Positions 42,817 through 51,878 are shown, counted from the stretch's first letter. The stretch is 64,000 nucleotides of DNA from Microbacterium sp. KUDC0406 (GCF_021582875.1 NZ_CP091138.1:992001-1056000), one strand, 5' to 3'. Made by a program: numbers and translations. Notes: generated by a model not told the origin, from the sequence alone.

Positions 42817-43908
42817 ATGACTGTGACACTGACCAAGGACGAGGCGCGGCGTCTCATCGTGCGCGCGGCCCTGCTCGACGCGGAGCGCCCCGGCGACATC
42901 GTCGAGGTGGCCGAGCAGATCGGGTACATCAAGATCGACCCCACCGCGACGATCGCGCCCTGTGAGCACACGATGGCCTGGTCGCGGATCGGCTGGTCGT
43001 ATGAGCCGGGGCAGCTGAAGAAGGCGGCGGAGGACGATCGGCAGCTGTTCGAGTACAACGGGGCATTCCTTCCCGTCTCGCTGCTCCCCGCCATGCTCCC
43101 GGGCATGACCGAGGCCTCGCTGCGGGAGAGCGCCCGATCCTGGCTGGCGGCGAACGACGGGTTCCGCCGCGATGTGCTGGCGCGGCTGCGCGCCGAGGGA
43201 CCGCTGCTGGCGAGCGAGATCCCCGACACGGCTCAGGTCACGAAGGCCCCCGACGGGTGGACCGGATCGAACCAGGTGCCCATCATGCTCGACGTGCTCT
43301 CCCAGACGGCCGAAGTTGCCGTGGTCGGTCGCGAGGGCCGGTCGCGACGCTGGGATCTCGCGGAGCGCGTCTACCCGCAGGAGCAGGACGTTCCGGTGCT
43401 CAGTGCAGGGGAAGCCGCTGAGCAGTGGTCGTCCCGTCTGCTGCAGGCGGCAGGGCTCGCACGTCCGTACAACTGGTGGAACGGGGTCTCGAAGACGTCG
43501 GGCGAGGCCGCATCCGTCGAGGGGAGCACCGTGCGCTTCCGTATCGACCCCGAGGCACTCGGGGCGCTCGAGGAGCCGGATCGAGGCGGACGGGTCGCGT
43601 TCCTCAATCCCTACGACAGCCTGCTGTTCGACCGGCGGCGCCTCGAGGAGGTGTTCGAGTTCACCTACGTGCTCGAGCAGTTCAAGCCGAAGGCGCAACG
43701 CGTCTACGGCTACTTCGCCCATCCGATCCTGTTCGGGGATCGGTTCATCGGCATGCTCGACGCCGAGCACGACCGCGCGGGTGAAGTGCTGCGCGTGAAC
43801 GCGGTGCACGAGTTCTTCCCGTGGGAAGCGGATGAGCACGAGCTCGTCAGGGCCGAGATCCAGGAGCTCGCGGACTGGCTCGGCGTGCCGGTCACAGGGC
43901 TCGCCTGA
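42817..43908 (+). CDS. YcaQ/AlkX-type winged-helix DNA glycosylase-like protein
   Basis: 363 residues of the HTH_42 (DUF1006) family, which includes E. coli YcaQ, a glycosylase that unhooks interstrand crosslinks. Visible: GYIKIDPTATIAPCEHTMAWSRIG near 36, tandem winged-helix segments in the middle (LRAEGPLLASEIP, REGRSRRWDLAERVYP), and a C-terminal barrel (FLNPYDSLLFDRRRLEEVF, YGYFAHPILFGDRFIGMLD). Co-directional with, and 13 bases from, the SNF2 helicase gene. Whether the catalytic residues of YcaQ are retained needs an alignment. Confidence 0.8.
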   Translation: MTVTLTKDEARRLIVRAALLDAERPGDIVEVAEQIGYIKIDPTATIAPCEHTMAWSRIGWSYEPGQLKKAAEDDRQLFEYNGAFLPVSLLPAMLPGMTEASLRESARSWLAANDGFRRDVLARLRAEGPLLASEIPDTAQVTKAPDGWTGSNQVPIMLDVLSQTAEVAVVGREGRSRRWDLAERVYPQEQDVPVLSAGEAAEQWSSRLLQAAGLARPYNWWNGVSKTSGEAASVEGSTVRFRIDPEALGALEEPDRGGRVAFLNPYDSLLFDRRRLEEVFEFTYVLEQFKPKAQRVYGYFAHPILFGDRFIGMLDAEHDRAGEVLRVNAVHEFFPWEADEHELVRAEIQELADWLGVPVTGLA

Positions 43909-43965
43909 GCCCCGCCGGTCCGGATAGCCACGGCCGGTCTCTGCTGCCTCAGAAGTGCGCGCCGG

Positions 43966-43971
43966 TAGAAT
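43966..43971 (+). promoter_or_regulatory. -10 box of MBL-Rieske gene
   Basis: TAGAAT followed by cGACGGGTCC; leader of about 20 bases with a GGAGGAGAG ribosome-binding site. Confidence 0.55.
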
Positions 43972-43997
43972 CGACGGGTCCAAGCTGGAGGAGAGAC

Positions 43998-45566
43998 ATG
44001 CGGATCACGGGACTCGGCCACGCCGGAATGCTCATCGAGACGGTCGGCGGGAACATCATCTGCGACCCCGTGCTCGGGCCCTCGTTCTACGGCTCGTGGT
44101 TCCCGTTCCCCGACAACAGGGGCCTGGACTGGGCGGAGATCGGCAAGAAGGCCGACTTCCTGTACATCTCGCACCGGCACCGGGATCACTTCGACCCGCG
44201 ACTGCTCGAGAAGTACATCCGCAAGGACATCGAGGTGCTGCTGCCCGAGTACGTCACCGACGACCTCGAGGTCGACATCCGGGCGCTCGGCTACGACAAC
44301 ATCACCTACGCGCCGGCCGGCGGGGTGATCGAGCGCGGTGACCTGAAGATCATGATCACGCCCCTGCGCGCCCCCAGCGACGGCCCCATCGGCGACTCCT
44401 CACTGAGCGTGGACGACGGCACCGCATCGATCCTGAACCAGAACGACTCGCATCCGCTCGACTTGGAGAAGCTGCTGAGCTTCGGCAAGCCCGAGGCCTA
44501 CTTCACGCAGGTCTCCGGGGCGATCTGGTGGCCGATGGTCTACGACCTGCCGCAGGACGCCAAGCAGAACTTCGCGAAGCTCAAGCGCGATGCCCAGAAC
44601 AAGCGCGCGATGTACTACATCGAGAAGGTGGATGCCCCGCACGTCTTCCCGATGGCCGGTCCGCCGATGTTCCTGCGCGACGAGCTGTTCCAGTACAACG
44701 GCACCGGGCAGAACGACGACTCGATCTTCACCGATCAGAAGGAGTTCCTCGCGCACCTGAAGGAGCTCGCGCCGCAGTACGACGGGCAGCTGTTCATCCC
44801 CGGCACGGTGGTCGACATGAACCACGGCGAGCTGACGGTGACGCAGAGCCTCTACTCGGAGGCCGAGATCGCGCACATCTTCGACGAGAAGTGGGACTAC
44901 CTCGAGGAGCAGCGCGCGTCGCGTCAGCAGGAGATCCGCGACGAGGAGGCCCGCCGCGCTCCGGCGCTCTCCGCGGAGGAGATCCTCGCCGAACTGAAGG
45001 CCTGGTGGGAGCCGCTGCTGAAGAAGTCGCGCACCATCCGCAACGGCGTCGGCGGCAACGTCCGCTTCCGGATCGGCGACCTCGACATGGTCGTCGACTT
45101 CCCGCGCGCCAAGGTGCGCGAGTACGCCGGCGAGGAGTGCATCTACTGGTACACGATCCCCGCCGACTTGGTGTCGACGAACATCCGCGACCAGGAGATC
45201 GACTGGTCGAACTCGATCTTCCTGTCGATGCAGTTCTCGGTGGGCCGCAGCGGCAAGTTCAATGAGTTCCTCACCACGTTCCTGAAGTGCCTCTCCGTCG
45301 ACCGCATCGAGTACGTCGAGAACTGGTACTCCGAGCAGACCGACCAGACCGAGGACGCCCAGATCGGCGACTGGGTCGTGCAGCGCCGCTGCCCGCACCT
45401 GCGCGCTGACCTCACCCGCACGGGCAAGATCGAGGACGGCGTGCTCACCTGCTCGATGCACGACTGGAAGTGGGACCTCAAGACCGGCAAGTGCCTGACC
45501 ACGGCCGGGCACGAGATCCGCTCCGAGCACTGCCCGCTCACCGAGGAGGCGCTCCGCGCCGGATGA
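43998..45566 (+). CDS. metallo-beta-lactamase fold / Rieske [2Fe-2S] protein
   Basis: 522 residues, no signal peptide. Residues 1-300 form an MBL fold of the UlaG-like type: GLGHAGMLIE at the N-terminus and the metal motif H59-x-H61-x-D63-H64 (SHRHRDHFD). Residues 310-440 are a linker domain (RTIRNGVGGNVRFRIGDLD). The C-terminus is a Rieske domain with ligands C465, H467, C485 and H488 (CPH and CSMH). The pairing of MBL and Rieske resembles CMP-N-acetylneuraminate hydroxylase, though there the Rieske part is N-terminal. A redox or hydroxylase function is plausible, substrate unknown. It has its own promoter and is followed by a long inverted repeat. Confidence 0.85.
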   Translation: MRITGLGHAGMLIETVGGNIICDPVLGPSFYGSWFPFPDNRGLDWAEIGKKADFLYISHRHRDHFDPRLLEKYIRKDIEVLLPEYVTDDLEVDIRALGYDNITYAPAGGVIERGDLKIMITPLRAPSDGPIGDSSLSVDDGTASILNQNDSHPLDLEKLLSFGKPEAYFTQVSGAIWWPMVYDLPQDAKQNFAKLKRDAQNKRAMYYIEKVDAPHVFPMAGPPMFLRDELFQYNGTGQNDDSIFTDQKEFLAHLKELAPQYDGQLFIPGTVVDMNHGELTVTQSLYSEAEIAHIFDEKWDYLEEQRASRQQEIRDEEARRAPALSAEEILAELKAWWEPLLKKSRTIRNGVGGNVRFRIGDLDMVVDFPRAKVREYAGEECIYWYTIPADLVSTNIRDQEIDWSNSIFLSMQFSVGRSGKFNEFLTTFLKCLSVDRIEYVENWYSEQTDQTEDAQIGDWVVQRRCPHLRADLTRTGKIEDGVLTCSMHDWKWDLKTGKCLTTAGHEIRSEHCPLTEEALRAG

Positions 45567-45656
45567 GCGGTGCCGACACCGGCATCCGGCTGCTGACTTC
45601 CTGATGTTCCAGCGGATCAATCCCGCGGTGGACTGAGGCGGACGGTGGGATTCTGC

Positions 45657-45725
45657 CCGAGACCCCGAGTCCCGCATGAGACCCACGTCCAGGACGCGGG
45701 TCTCAGGCGGAACTCGAAGTCTCGG
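45657..45725. repeat. 69-bp imperfect palindrome between convergent genes
   Basis: Arms of 28 bases with only four mismatches: CCGAGAC..CGAGT.CCGC.TGAGACCC pairs with GGGTCTCA.GCGG.ACTCG..GTCTCGG around a 13-base loop. It may be a bidirectional terminator, but it is much longer than the others here. It lies between the MBL-Rieske and phosphatase genes; nothing else was seen in this 170-base gap. Confidence 0.75.
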
Positions 45726-45736
45726 CAGGATCTCGC

Positions 45737-46340
45737 TCAGCCTGTCGGTGGCCGCCCCAACCTGGTGCGACGGATGAGCACTATCCGCCCCTGACCATCC
45801 GTGAGGACCGCGCGTACTCGGGGGAGCGGGAGGTCGAGCTCCACGACGTCGGGGAACCGCAGCGACTCCCAGAACTCGACCGCGGCATCGCCCGACTCGA
45901 TCAGACCCTGCGCGGTCATCCAGGCCGTCAAGGCCATGCCGTGGGTTCCGACGACGAGGTGCTCGGCGGGGTGCGCGAGCAGCCCTTCGTGAAAGCGCTG
46001 CGCGACGGCATCCGGCTTCTCCCAGCCCGCGTGCCGCTCGTCCAGCCGCCCGGCGACCCAGGCGCGACGCGCCGAGCGGAAGTCGTCGTGCACCTGCTCC
46101 TCGCGATCGACTTCGCGGAAGCGGGCGTCCACTGCGACCGCGGCGGCCGGCACCCGGGTCGCAAGCGCCGTGGTCTGCAGCGCCTTCAACTCGGGGCTCG
46201 AGACCGCTGAACCGTCGAGGAGCAAGGCGGATGCCGCAGCGGCACCCTCGGCGCTGAGGTGCCAGGCATCCGGCGATGCCGTCGGCGTCGACCTCCGGCA
46301 TCGCGTGCCGGAGGAGAGTGAGGCGGTGCGGCGCGTTCAT
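45737..46340 (-). CDS. histidine phosphatase family protein, frameshifted
   Basis: About 200 residues after repair. LTLLRHAMPEVD supplies the RH motif at the N-terminus; SSPELKALQTTAL holds the conserved substrate-pocket position and VVGTHGMAL the second catalytic His. One extra base near 46269-46277 separates DADG from SPDAWHLSAEGAAAA. Likely a phosphoglycerate-mutase-like phosphatase; substrate unknown. ATG overlaps the stop of the short aminopeptidase remnant (TGATG). Confidence 0.8.
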
Positions 46341-46477
46341 CAGAGTGCCAACCCGTGCAGGTACAACGCCGGCCCGCCACCGGGGTCTCCGGAGAGCTCC
46401 CAGTGCAGTTCGGCGCCGTCGGGGCGACGAAGGCGGCCCGTTTCGAAGGGCTCGATACGCGGGTGCACGTCCTGCAT
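46340..46477 (-). pseudogene. truncated prolyl-aminopeptidase-like N-terminus
   Basis: A 45-codon frame starting MQDVHPRIEPFETG and continuing ELHWELSGDPGGGPALYLHG, which matches the beginning of proline iminopeptidases up to the oxyanion-hole HG(GPG) motif, then ends LAL and two stops. The catalytic Ser, Asp and His parts are absent and the phosphatase gene begins at once, so this is a deletion remnant. It might still couple translation of the phosphatase. Confidence 0.65.
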
Positions 46478-46609
46478 CCTACGGCGCGGCCGCGAGCCAC
46501 CCGTTCACACATGAGATGACCCTTCTGCGCAGCAGCGCCGTGGCGGAGCGGGTGGCTCGTGCGCCGAGTGGGTGTCTCGTGCGCGAGCGTGTGGCTCACG
46601 CTGCGGCCC

Positions 46610-46636
46610 TGTACCACTTGCGGCCAGGGCGGTACA
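46610..46636. promoter_or_regulatory. candidate VapB operator
   Basis: Inverted repeat TGTACC (46610-46615) / GGTACA (46631-46636). The left arm falls at the expected -35 position and the right arm overlaps the -10 box TACACT (46633-46638), which itself ends six bases before the vapB ATG. Binding here would block RNA polymerase. Confidence 0.5.
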
Positions 46637-46644
46637 CTCGACCC

Positions 46645-46902
46645 ATGGCGACCACACTGCCGCGGATCCAGGTGACGCAGACGCCGGAGCTCGCCGCGGG
46701 GCTCGAGCTGGCGGCGAAGGAGTGGCCGGGCGCATCCCGGTCCGAGCTTGTCGCGCGCCTGGCGGAGATGGGCACGGAGGGTCTTGCGGCAAAGCGCGCC
46801 GCACGCCGTGCGGAGAGACGGAAGGTGCTCGAAGAGACCCGCGGCAAGTTCCAGTACCCGTCCGGTTACCTGGAGGAGCTGCGCAAGGACTGGCCGGAAT
46901 GA
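46645..46902 (+). CDS. vapB: VapB-type antitoxin
   Basis: 85 residues. N-terminal ribbon-helix-helix-like segment (RIQVTQTPELAAGLE, SRSELVARLAEMG), a basic helix, and a C-terminal tail (FQYPSGYLEELRKDW) suited to wrap the toxin. Its stop overlaps the PIN toxin ATG by four bases, the standard antitoxin-first order. A leaderless -10 box and an inverted repeat precede it, consistent with autoregulation. Confidence 0.82.
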   Translation: MATTLPRIQVTQTPELAAGLELAAKEWPGASRSELVARLAEMGTEGLAAKRAARRAERRKVLEETRGKFQYPSGYLEELRKDWPE

Positions 46903-47303
46903 TCGTCCTCGACGCGAACATCCTCGTCGCGTACTGGAGCACCGACGACGCACACGCCGACGCCGCGTTCGAAGTGCTCGACACGGAAGACGACCTCGTA
47001 CTGCATCCCGCGACTCTCGCAGAGACGCTCGTCTGGCCAGTTCGCCGTTCCGAGGAACAGGCCGCGCTCACCGATCTCACCAGGCTTGGCATCGAAAGAC
47101 ACGAACCGCTGCCCGACGAACCGTTGAACGTCGCACGCCTGCGAGCAGAGACCCGACTGAAGCTTCCCGACGCCTATGTGCTGGCAACGGCGATCGCCCA
47201 CGAAGCGACGCTCGCGACCTTAGACGCGAGGCTCGCATCGGCCGCCCGCGCGCGCAGCGTCGCGGTCATTGGTATACCAACGGCGAGCGGTCCGAGTCGT
47301 TAG
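46899..47303 (+). CDS. vapC: VapC-type PIN-domain toxin
   Basis: 134-residue PIN ribonuclease. Acidic catalytic set visible: D5 in IVLDANIL, Glu in LAETLVWP (about 43), Asp in LPDAYVLATA (about 91) and Asp in LATLDARL. VapC toxins cleave tRNA or rRNA; the target here is unknown. The stop codon TAG is the first half of the TAGAAT box of pyrR. Confidence 0.85.
   Translation: MIVLDANILVAYWSTDDAHADAAFEVLDTEDDLVLHPATLAETLVWPVRRSEEQAALTDLTRLGIERHEPLPDEPLNVARLRAETRLKLPDAYVLATAIAHEATLATLDARLASAARARSVAVIGIPTASGPSR
47269..47280. promoter_or_regulatory. perfect palindrome at the 3' end of vapC
   Basis: TTGGTATACCAA, a 12-base perfect palindrome, lies 20 bases before the pyrR -10 box. It could be an operator for the pyr operon; no protein can be assigned. 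Confidence 0.35.
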
Positions 47304-47306
47304 AAT
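47301..47306 (+). promoter_or_regulatory. -10 box of the pyr operon
   Basis: TAGAAT overlaps the vapC stop codon. Predicted transcript start is near 47313, giving a leader of about 50 bases. Confidence 0.6.
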
Positions 47307-47331
47307 GGAGCCATCACCCATCCTTTAAGCC

Positions 47332-47345
47332 CGTCCTGTGAGGCG
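47332..47345 (+). promoter_or_regulatory. PyrR-binding loop in the pyr leader
   Basis: CGTCCTGTGAGGCG matches 12 of 14 positions of the known PyrR-binding loop ARUCCNGNGAGGYU. It ends a few bases before the GGGAGAGG ribosome-binding site of pyrR. No terminator follows, so PyrR probably acts by blocking translation, as reported for mycobacteria. Confidence 0.6.
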
Positions 47346-47361
47346 GAGAAGGGAGAGGCGG

Positions 47362-47892
47362 ATGGCCGCACGCTCTGTGCTGCAAGAAGCCGATATCGCG
47401 CGCGCTCTGACGCGCATCGCCCATGAGATCCTCGAGTCCAATCGAGGAGCGGACGGTCTGGTCCTGCTGGGCATCCCGACCCGCGGCGTCACTCTCGCAG
47501 ACCGGCTCGGACCGATCATCTCCGAGATCGCCGGTGCCGACATCCTGGTCGGGTCGCTGGACGTCACGCTGTTCCGCGATGACCTGGCGAAGCATCCGAC
47601 CCGCACGCCGAAGCGCACCGAGATCCCCGACGAGGGCATCGACGGCAAGACCGTGGTCCTGGTCGATGACGTGCTCTTCTCCGGCCGCAGCATCCGTGCG
47701 GCCCTCGATGCGATCCAGTCGATCGGCCGTCCCGCGGTCATCCGGCTGGCCATCCTCGTCGACCGCGGCCACCGCGAGGTCCCCATCCGGCCCGACTTCG
47801 TCGGCAAGAACATCCCGTCCTCCCGGCAGGAGCGCGTCAACGTGCACCTGCGCGAGCTGGACGGCACCGATGAGGTGACGATCGAAGCATGA
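47362..47892 (+). CDS. pyrR: pyr operon regulator / uracil phosphoribosyltransferase PyrR
   Basis: 176 residues of the type I phosphoribosyltransferase fold: [13 protein letters not shown], the PRPP loop [18 protein letters not shown] and a basic RNA-binding face ([14 protein letters not shown]). Binds UMP-dependent mRNA sites and may also salvage uracil. Start at ATG 47362 behind GGGAGAGG; in-frame codons upstream overlap the leader motif and are not conserved. Its stop overlaps pyrB. Confidence 0.95.
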   Translation: MAARSVLQEADIARALTRIAHEILESNRGADGLVLLGIPTRGVTLADRLGPIISEIAGADILVGSLDVTLFRDDLAKHPTRTPKRTEIPDEGIDGKTVVLVDDVLFSGRSIRAALDAIQSIGRPAVIRLAILVDRGHREVPIRPDFVGKNIPSSRQERVNVHLRELDGTDEVTIEA

Positions 47893-48869
47893 GGCATCTG
47901 CTCGACACCCGCACACTCGATCGCGAGACCGCCCTGCGGATCCTCGACGTCGCCGAGGACATGGCCGATACCCAGTCCCGCCAGGTCAAGAAGCTGCCGA
48001 CCCTGCTCGGCAAGACCGTGGTCAACCTCTTCTTCGAGGACTCCACCCGCACGCGCATCTCGTTCGAGGCCGCCGCGAAGCGCCTCTCCGCCGATGTGAT
48101 CAACTTCGCCGCCAAGGGGTCCAGCGTCTCGAAGGGCGAGAGCCTGAAGGACACCGCGCAGACCCTGCAGGCGATGGGCGCCGACGCGGTCGTCGTCAGG
48201 CACTCCGCCTCCGGCGCCCCGCAGACGCTCGCCACCAGCGGCTGGATCTCGGCCGGCGTCGTGAACGCCGGCGACGGCATGCACGAGCATCCGACGCAGG
48301 CGCTGCTCGACGCCTTCACCATCCGCAAGCGCCAGTTCGGGGCCGACAGCCGCGGACGCGACCTCAGCGGCCTGCGCATCGTCATCGTCGGCGACGTGCT
48401 GCACTCGCGCGTCGCGCGCTCGAACGTGTGGCTGCTGACGACACTCGGGGCGCGCGTGACCCTGGTCACCCCGCCGACCCTCATTCCGCAGAACGTCTCG
48501 CTGTGGCCGGTGGCGGTTCGCTACGACCTCGACGAGGCTCTTGCCGAGGGACCGGATGCGGTGATGATGCTGCGGATCCAGATGGAGCGCATGCACGCGG
48601 CGTTCTTCCCGAACGAGCGCGAGTACACCCGGCTGTGGGGCCTCGACGCGGTACGCGTCGCCGGGCTTCCGGAGACCAGCATCGTGATGCATCCCGGGCC
48701 GATGAACCGAGGGCTCGAGATCTCCAGCGAGGCGGCGGACTCGGCCGGCTCGACCGTGCTCGAGCAGGTCGCCAACGGCGTCTCGATCAGGATGGCCGTG
48801 CTGTACCTGCTGCTGGCGGGGGAGCGCGACGGAGACAGCACCGAGAACGACAGGGGAGCAGCACGGTGA
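47889..48869 (+). CDS. pyrB: aspartate carbamoyltransferase catalytic subunit
   Basis: 326 residues. Carbamoyl-phosphate signature [33 protein letters not shown], and the 240s-loop equivalent FHPGP variant [13 protein letters not shown]. No regulatory PyrI is encoded nearby, as usual in actinobacteria, where PyrB works alone or with PyrC. ATG overlaps the pyrR stop; GTG of pyrC overlaps its own. Confidence 0.97.
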   Translation: MRHLLDTRTLDRETALRILDVAEDMADTQSRQVKKLPTLLGKTVVNLFFEDSTRTRISFEAAAKRLSADVINFAAKGSSVSKGESLKDTAQTLQAMGADAVVVRHSASGAPQTLATSGWISAGVVNAGDGMHEHPTQALLDAFTIRKRQFGADSRGRDLSGLRIVIVGDVLHSRVARSNVWLLTTLGARVTLVTPPTLIPQNVSLWPVAVRYDLDEALAEGPDAVMMLRIQMERMHAAFFPNEREYTRLWGLDAVRVAGLPETSIVMHPGPMNRGLEISSEAADSAGSTVLEQVANGVSIRMAVLYLLLAGERDGDSTENDRGAAR

Positions 48870-50167
48870 CCGAGACCATCGTCATCACCGGCGCCGCGCT
48901 GAACGGCGCGAAGACCGCGGACATCGTGATCGAGGACGGCCGCATCGCCGAGATCGGCAGCGGTCTGAGCCGCGCCGGCGCCCGCGTCGTCGACGCGGCC
49001 GGGCTGATCGCCCTGCCCGGCCTGGTCGACCTGCACACGCACCTGCGCGAGCCGGGCTTCGAGGCCTCCGAGACCGTGCTCACCGGAACCCGGGCCGCGG
49101 CTGCGGGAGGATTCACCGCGGTGTTCGCGATGCCGAACACGTCGCCGGTCGCCGACACCGCCGGCGTCGTCGAGCAGGAGCTCGCGCTCGGCGAGGCGGC
49201 CGGCTACGCCACCGTGCAGCCGATCGGCGCAGTGACCGTCGGGCAGAAGGGCGACCGCCTCGCTGAGCTCGGCGCGATGGCCTCGTCCCGCGCGAAGGTC
49301 CGCGTCTTCAGCGACGACGGCTTCTGCGTCTGGGACCCGCTGATCATGCGCCGCGCCCTGGAGTACGTGAAGTCGTTCGACGGCGTCATCGCCCAGCACG
49401 CCCAGGATCCGCGCCTCACCGAGGGCGCCCAGATGAACGAGGGCACCGTCTCGGCCGAGCTCGGCCTGGCCGGCTGGCCCGCAGTCGCCGAGGAGTCGAT
49501 CATCGCCCGCGACGTGCTGCTTGCCGAGCATGTCGGCTCGCGACTGCACGTCTGCCACCTGTCCACCGCCGGCTCCGTCGATCTGATCCGCTGGGCCAAG
49601 AAGCGCGGCGTGGCCGTCACGGCCGAGGTCACCCCGCACCATCTGCTGCTGACCGACGAGCTGGTCCGCGGTTACGACGCGCGGTACAAGGTCAATCCGC
49701 CACTGCGCCGCGAGGAGGATGTTCTGGCCGTGCGCGAGGGCCTCGCCGACGGCACGATCGACATCGTCGCCACGGACCACGCTCCGCACCCGTCCGAGAA
49801 CAAGGCCTGCGAGTGGCAGGCGGCGGCCAACGGCATGGTCGGCCTGGAGAGCGCCCTGCGCGTCGTGCACCAGTCGATGGTCGAGACCGGTCTGCTGGAC
49901 TGGGCCGGCGTGGCCCGGGTGATGAGCCAGGCGCCCGCCGCGATCGGTCGCCTGGAGGGCTTCGGGGCGCTCGAGGCGGGCGCGCCCGCCCACGTCACGC
50001 TCTACGACCCGCGGGTGGCCGGGGTGTTCACCGAGGCCGACCTGCATGGTCGCAGCCGCAACTCGCCCTACCTCGGCCGCGACCTGCCAGGTCAGGTGCG
50101 CTGGACGATCCACGGCGGCCGCACGACCGTCGCGGACGGTGTTCTCGTGGAAGAGCTGGGCGCGTGA
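48866..50167 (+). CDS. pyrC: dihydroorotase
   Basis: 433-residue amidohydrolase forming dihydroorotate. Zinc motif H-x-H in [11 protein letters not shown], further metal ligands in QHAQDP and HVCHLST, and the catalytic Asp in VATDHAPHP. Class I (long) dihydroorotase length. GTG start shares GTGA with pyrB. Confidence 0.96.
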   Translation: MTETIVITGAALNGAKTADIVIEDGRIAEIGSGLSRAGARVVDAAGLIALPGLVDLHTHLREPGFEASETVLTGTRAAAAGGFTAVFAMPNTSPVADTAGVVEQELALGEAAGYATVQPIGAVTVGQKGDRLAELGAMASSRAKVRVFSDDGFCVWDPLIMRRALEYVKSFDGVIAQHAQDPRLTEGAQMNEGTVSAELGLAGWPAVAEESIIARDVLLAEHVGSRLHVCHLSTAGSVDLIRWAKKRGVAVTAEVTPHHLLLTDELVRGYDARYKVNPPLRREEDVLAVREGLADGTIDIVATDHAPHPSENKACEWQAAANGMVGLESALRVVHQSMVETGLLDWAGVARVMSQAPAAIGRLEGFGALEAGAPAHVTLYDPRVAGVFTEADLHGRSRNSPYLGRDLPGQVRWTIHGGRTTVADGVLVEELGA

Positions 50168-50670
50168 CCCGCGATCTCGCCGTCCTGCTGGTCGTCCTGC
50201 TCGCGGTCGTCGTGGTCGGCGCGATGCTGTTCGCCTGGCGACGACGACTCCGACGAGACTCGGATCTCACCGCACCACTCGGCGTGCCGGAGCACGCCGA
50301 GGTGACGGAACGTGCGGAGGTGCTCTACGTCGCCACGACCCGGCACGACCAGCCCCTGGAGCGTGTCGCGCTCAAGCCCCTGGAGTACCGGGCGCGCGGC
50401 GAGCTGGTGCTCACCGACCGCGGCGTGGCACTGAGCCTGGACGGAGCGCCGACGGTGTTCCTCGCCTCTTCGCTGATCGTCACCGCCGATCTCGCCACAG
50501 TCGCCATCGACCGTGTGGTCGAACCGAACGGACTCATCCGCGTCGTCTGGCGCGAATCCACCGGCACCCTTCTCGATTCCTTCCTGCGCGTCGCGAACAG
50601 CGGCCCGCAGCACGTCCTCGCCGAGCTGCAGCGCCTGTGCGCCGCACCGGAGACAGGAGCATCCGCATGA
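50164..50670 (+). CDS. membrane-anchored PyrX-like protein, function unknown
   Basis: 168 residues: N-terminal membrane span ([21 protein letters not shown], about 5-25 in two overlapping parts), then a beta-rich domain like PH-type folds ([36 protein letters not shown]). A protein of this kind sits between pyrC and carA in most actinobacteria, so a link with pyrimidine synthesis, perhaps membrane tethering, is likely but unproven. Overlaps both neighbours by four bases. Confidence 0.8.
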   Translation: MTRDLAVLLVVLLAVVVVGAMLFAWRRRLRRDSDLTAPLGVPEHAEVTERAEVLYVATTRHDQPLERVALKPLEYRARGELVLTDRGVALSLDGAPTVFLASSLIVTADLATVAIDRVVEPNGLIRVVWRESTGTLLDSFLRVANSGPQHVLAELQRLCAAPETGASA

Positions 50671-51878
50671 CCCATTCGACAAGCTCAGGGACCGCTCTGA
50701 ACACCGATCGCGCCGTCCTCGTCCTGGAGGACGGCTCCCGCTTCCCCGGGCGCGCCTACGGCGCCCGCGGCACCACCCTCGGCGAGGTCGTCTTCGCCAC
50801 CGGCATGTCCGGCTACCAGGAGACCCTCACCGACCCGTCCTACGCCGGCCAGATCGTGCTGCAGACCGCGCCGCACATCGGCAACACCGGTATGAACGAC
50901 GAGGACCCCGAATCCCGGCGAATCTGGGTCGCCGGCTACATCGTGCGCGACCCTTCGCGCGTGGTCTCGAACTGGCGTGCGGACTCCTCGCTCGACGATG
51001 TGCTCGTCCGCGACGGCATCGTCGGCGTCAGCGGCGTCGACACCCGGGCGATCACCCGGCACATCCGCTCCGCGGGCTCCATGCGCGGCGGGATCTTCTC
51101 GGGCGCCGACGCGGCGCTCGACGCCGACGAGCAGCTGCGCCGCGTCACCGAGGCGCCCGAGATGGCCGGACAGAACCTGTCTGCGGCGGTCTCCGTCACC
51201 GAGACGCAGATCACGCCGGCCGTGGGGGAGCGCATCGGCAACCTCGCCGTACTCGACCTCGGCGTCAAGCAGGCCACCCTCGACAACCTCGCCGCACGCG
51301 GATTCGACGTGCACGTGCTGCCGCAGTCGTCGACGTTCGAGCAGATCATGGCGATCGATCCCGTCGCCGTGTTCTACTCGAACGGCCCCGGCGACCCCGC
51401 CGCTTCCGACGGCCAGGTGGGCGTGCTGCGCGAGGTTCTCGACGCGAAGCTGCCGTACTTCGGCATCTGCTTCGGCAACCAGCTGTTCGGCAGGGCGCTC
51501 GGCCTGGGCACCTACAAGCTCACCTTCGGCCACCGCGGCATCAACCAGCCGGTGCTGGACAAGGCCACGGGCCGCGTCGAGATCACGGCGCACAACCACG
51601 GGTTCGCCGTCGAGGCGCCGCTGGAGGGCTCGTTCGACAGCCCGAACGGCTACGGCCAGGTCGAGGTCAGCCACATCGGCCTGAACGACCAGGTGGTCGA
51701 AGGCCTCAAGGCTCTCGACATCCCGGCGTTCTCGGTGCAGTACCACCCCGAGGCGGCGGCCGGGCCGCACGACGCCAACTACCTCTTCGACCGCTTCCGC
51801 GACCTGGTCGTCGCGAACAGGGAATCGGTTCCTGAGCCAGTCGAAGGACAGGGACCCACTCAGGAAGGCACCAAGTAA
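50667..51878 (+). CDS. carA: carbamoyl-phosphate synthase small subunit
   Basis: 403-residue glutaminase subunit. N-terminal domain ([31 protein letters not shown]), class I amidotransferase domain with nucleophile Cys in FGICFGNQ and His/Glu in QYHPEA. Both ends carry repeat A: the first ten codons and the last 15 or so derive from inverted copies and are likely disordered. Stop overlaps the carB ATG by one base. Confidence 0.96.
   Translation: MTHSTSSGTALNTDRAVLVLEDGSRFPGRAYGARGTTLGEVVFATGMSGYQETLTDPSYAGQIVLQTAPHIGNTGMNDEDPESRRIWVAGYIVRDPSRVVSNWRADSSLDDVLVRDGIVGVSGVDTRAITRHIRSAGSMRGGIFSGADAALDADEQLRRVTEAPEMAGQNLSAAVSVTETQITPAVGERIGNLAVLDLGVKQATLDNLAARGFDVHVLPQSSTFEQIMAIDPVAVFYSNGPGDPAASDGQVGVLREVLDAKLPYFGICFGNQLFGRALGLGTYKLTFGHRGINQPVLDKATGRVEITAHNHGFAVEAPLEGSFDSPNGYGQVEVSHIGLNDQVVEGLKALDIPAFSVQYHPEAAAGPHDANYLFDRFRDLVVANRESVPEPVEGQGPTQEGTK
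50674..50693 (+). repeat. dispersed repeat A copy at carA 5' end
   Basis: ATTCGACAAGCTCAGGGACC, two changes from the core, translated as the N-terminal tail of CarA. Confidence 0.7.
51830..51849 (-). repeat. dispersed repeat A copy at carA 3' end
   Basis: TTCCTGAGCCAGTCGAAGGA is the inverted form of repeat A; it encodes residues VPEPVEG near the CarA C-terminus. Confidence 0.7.
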
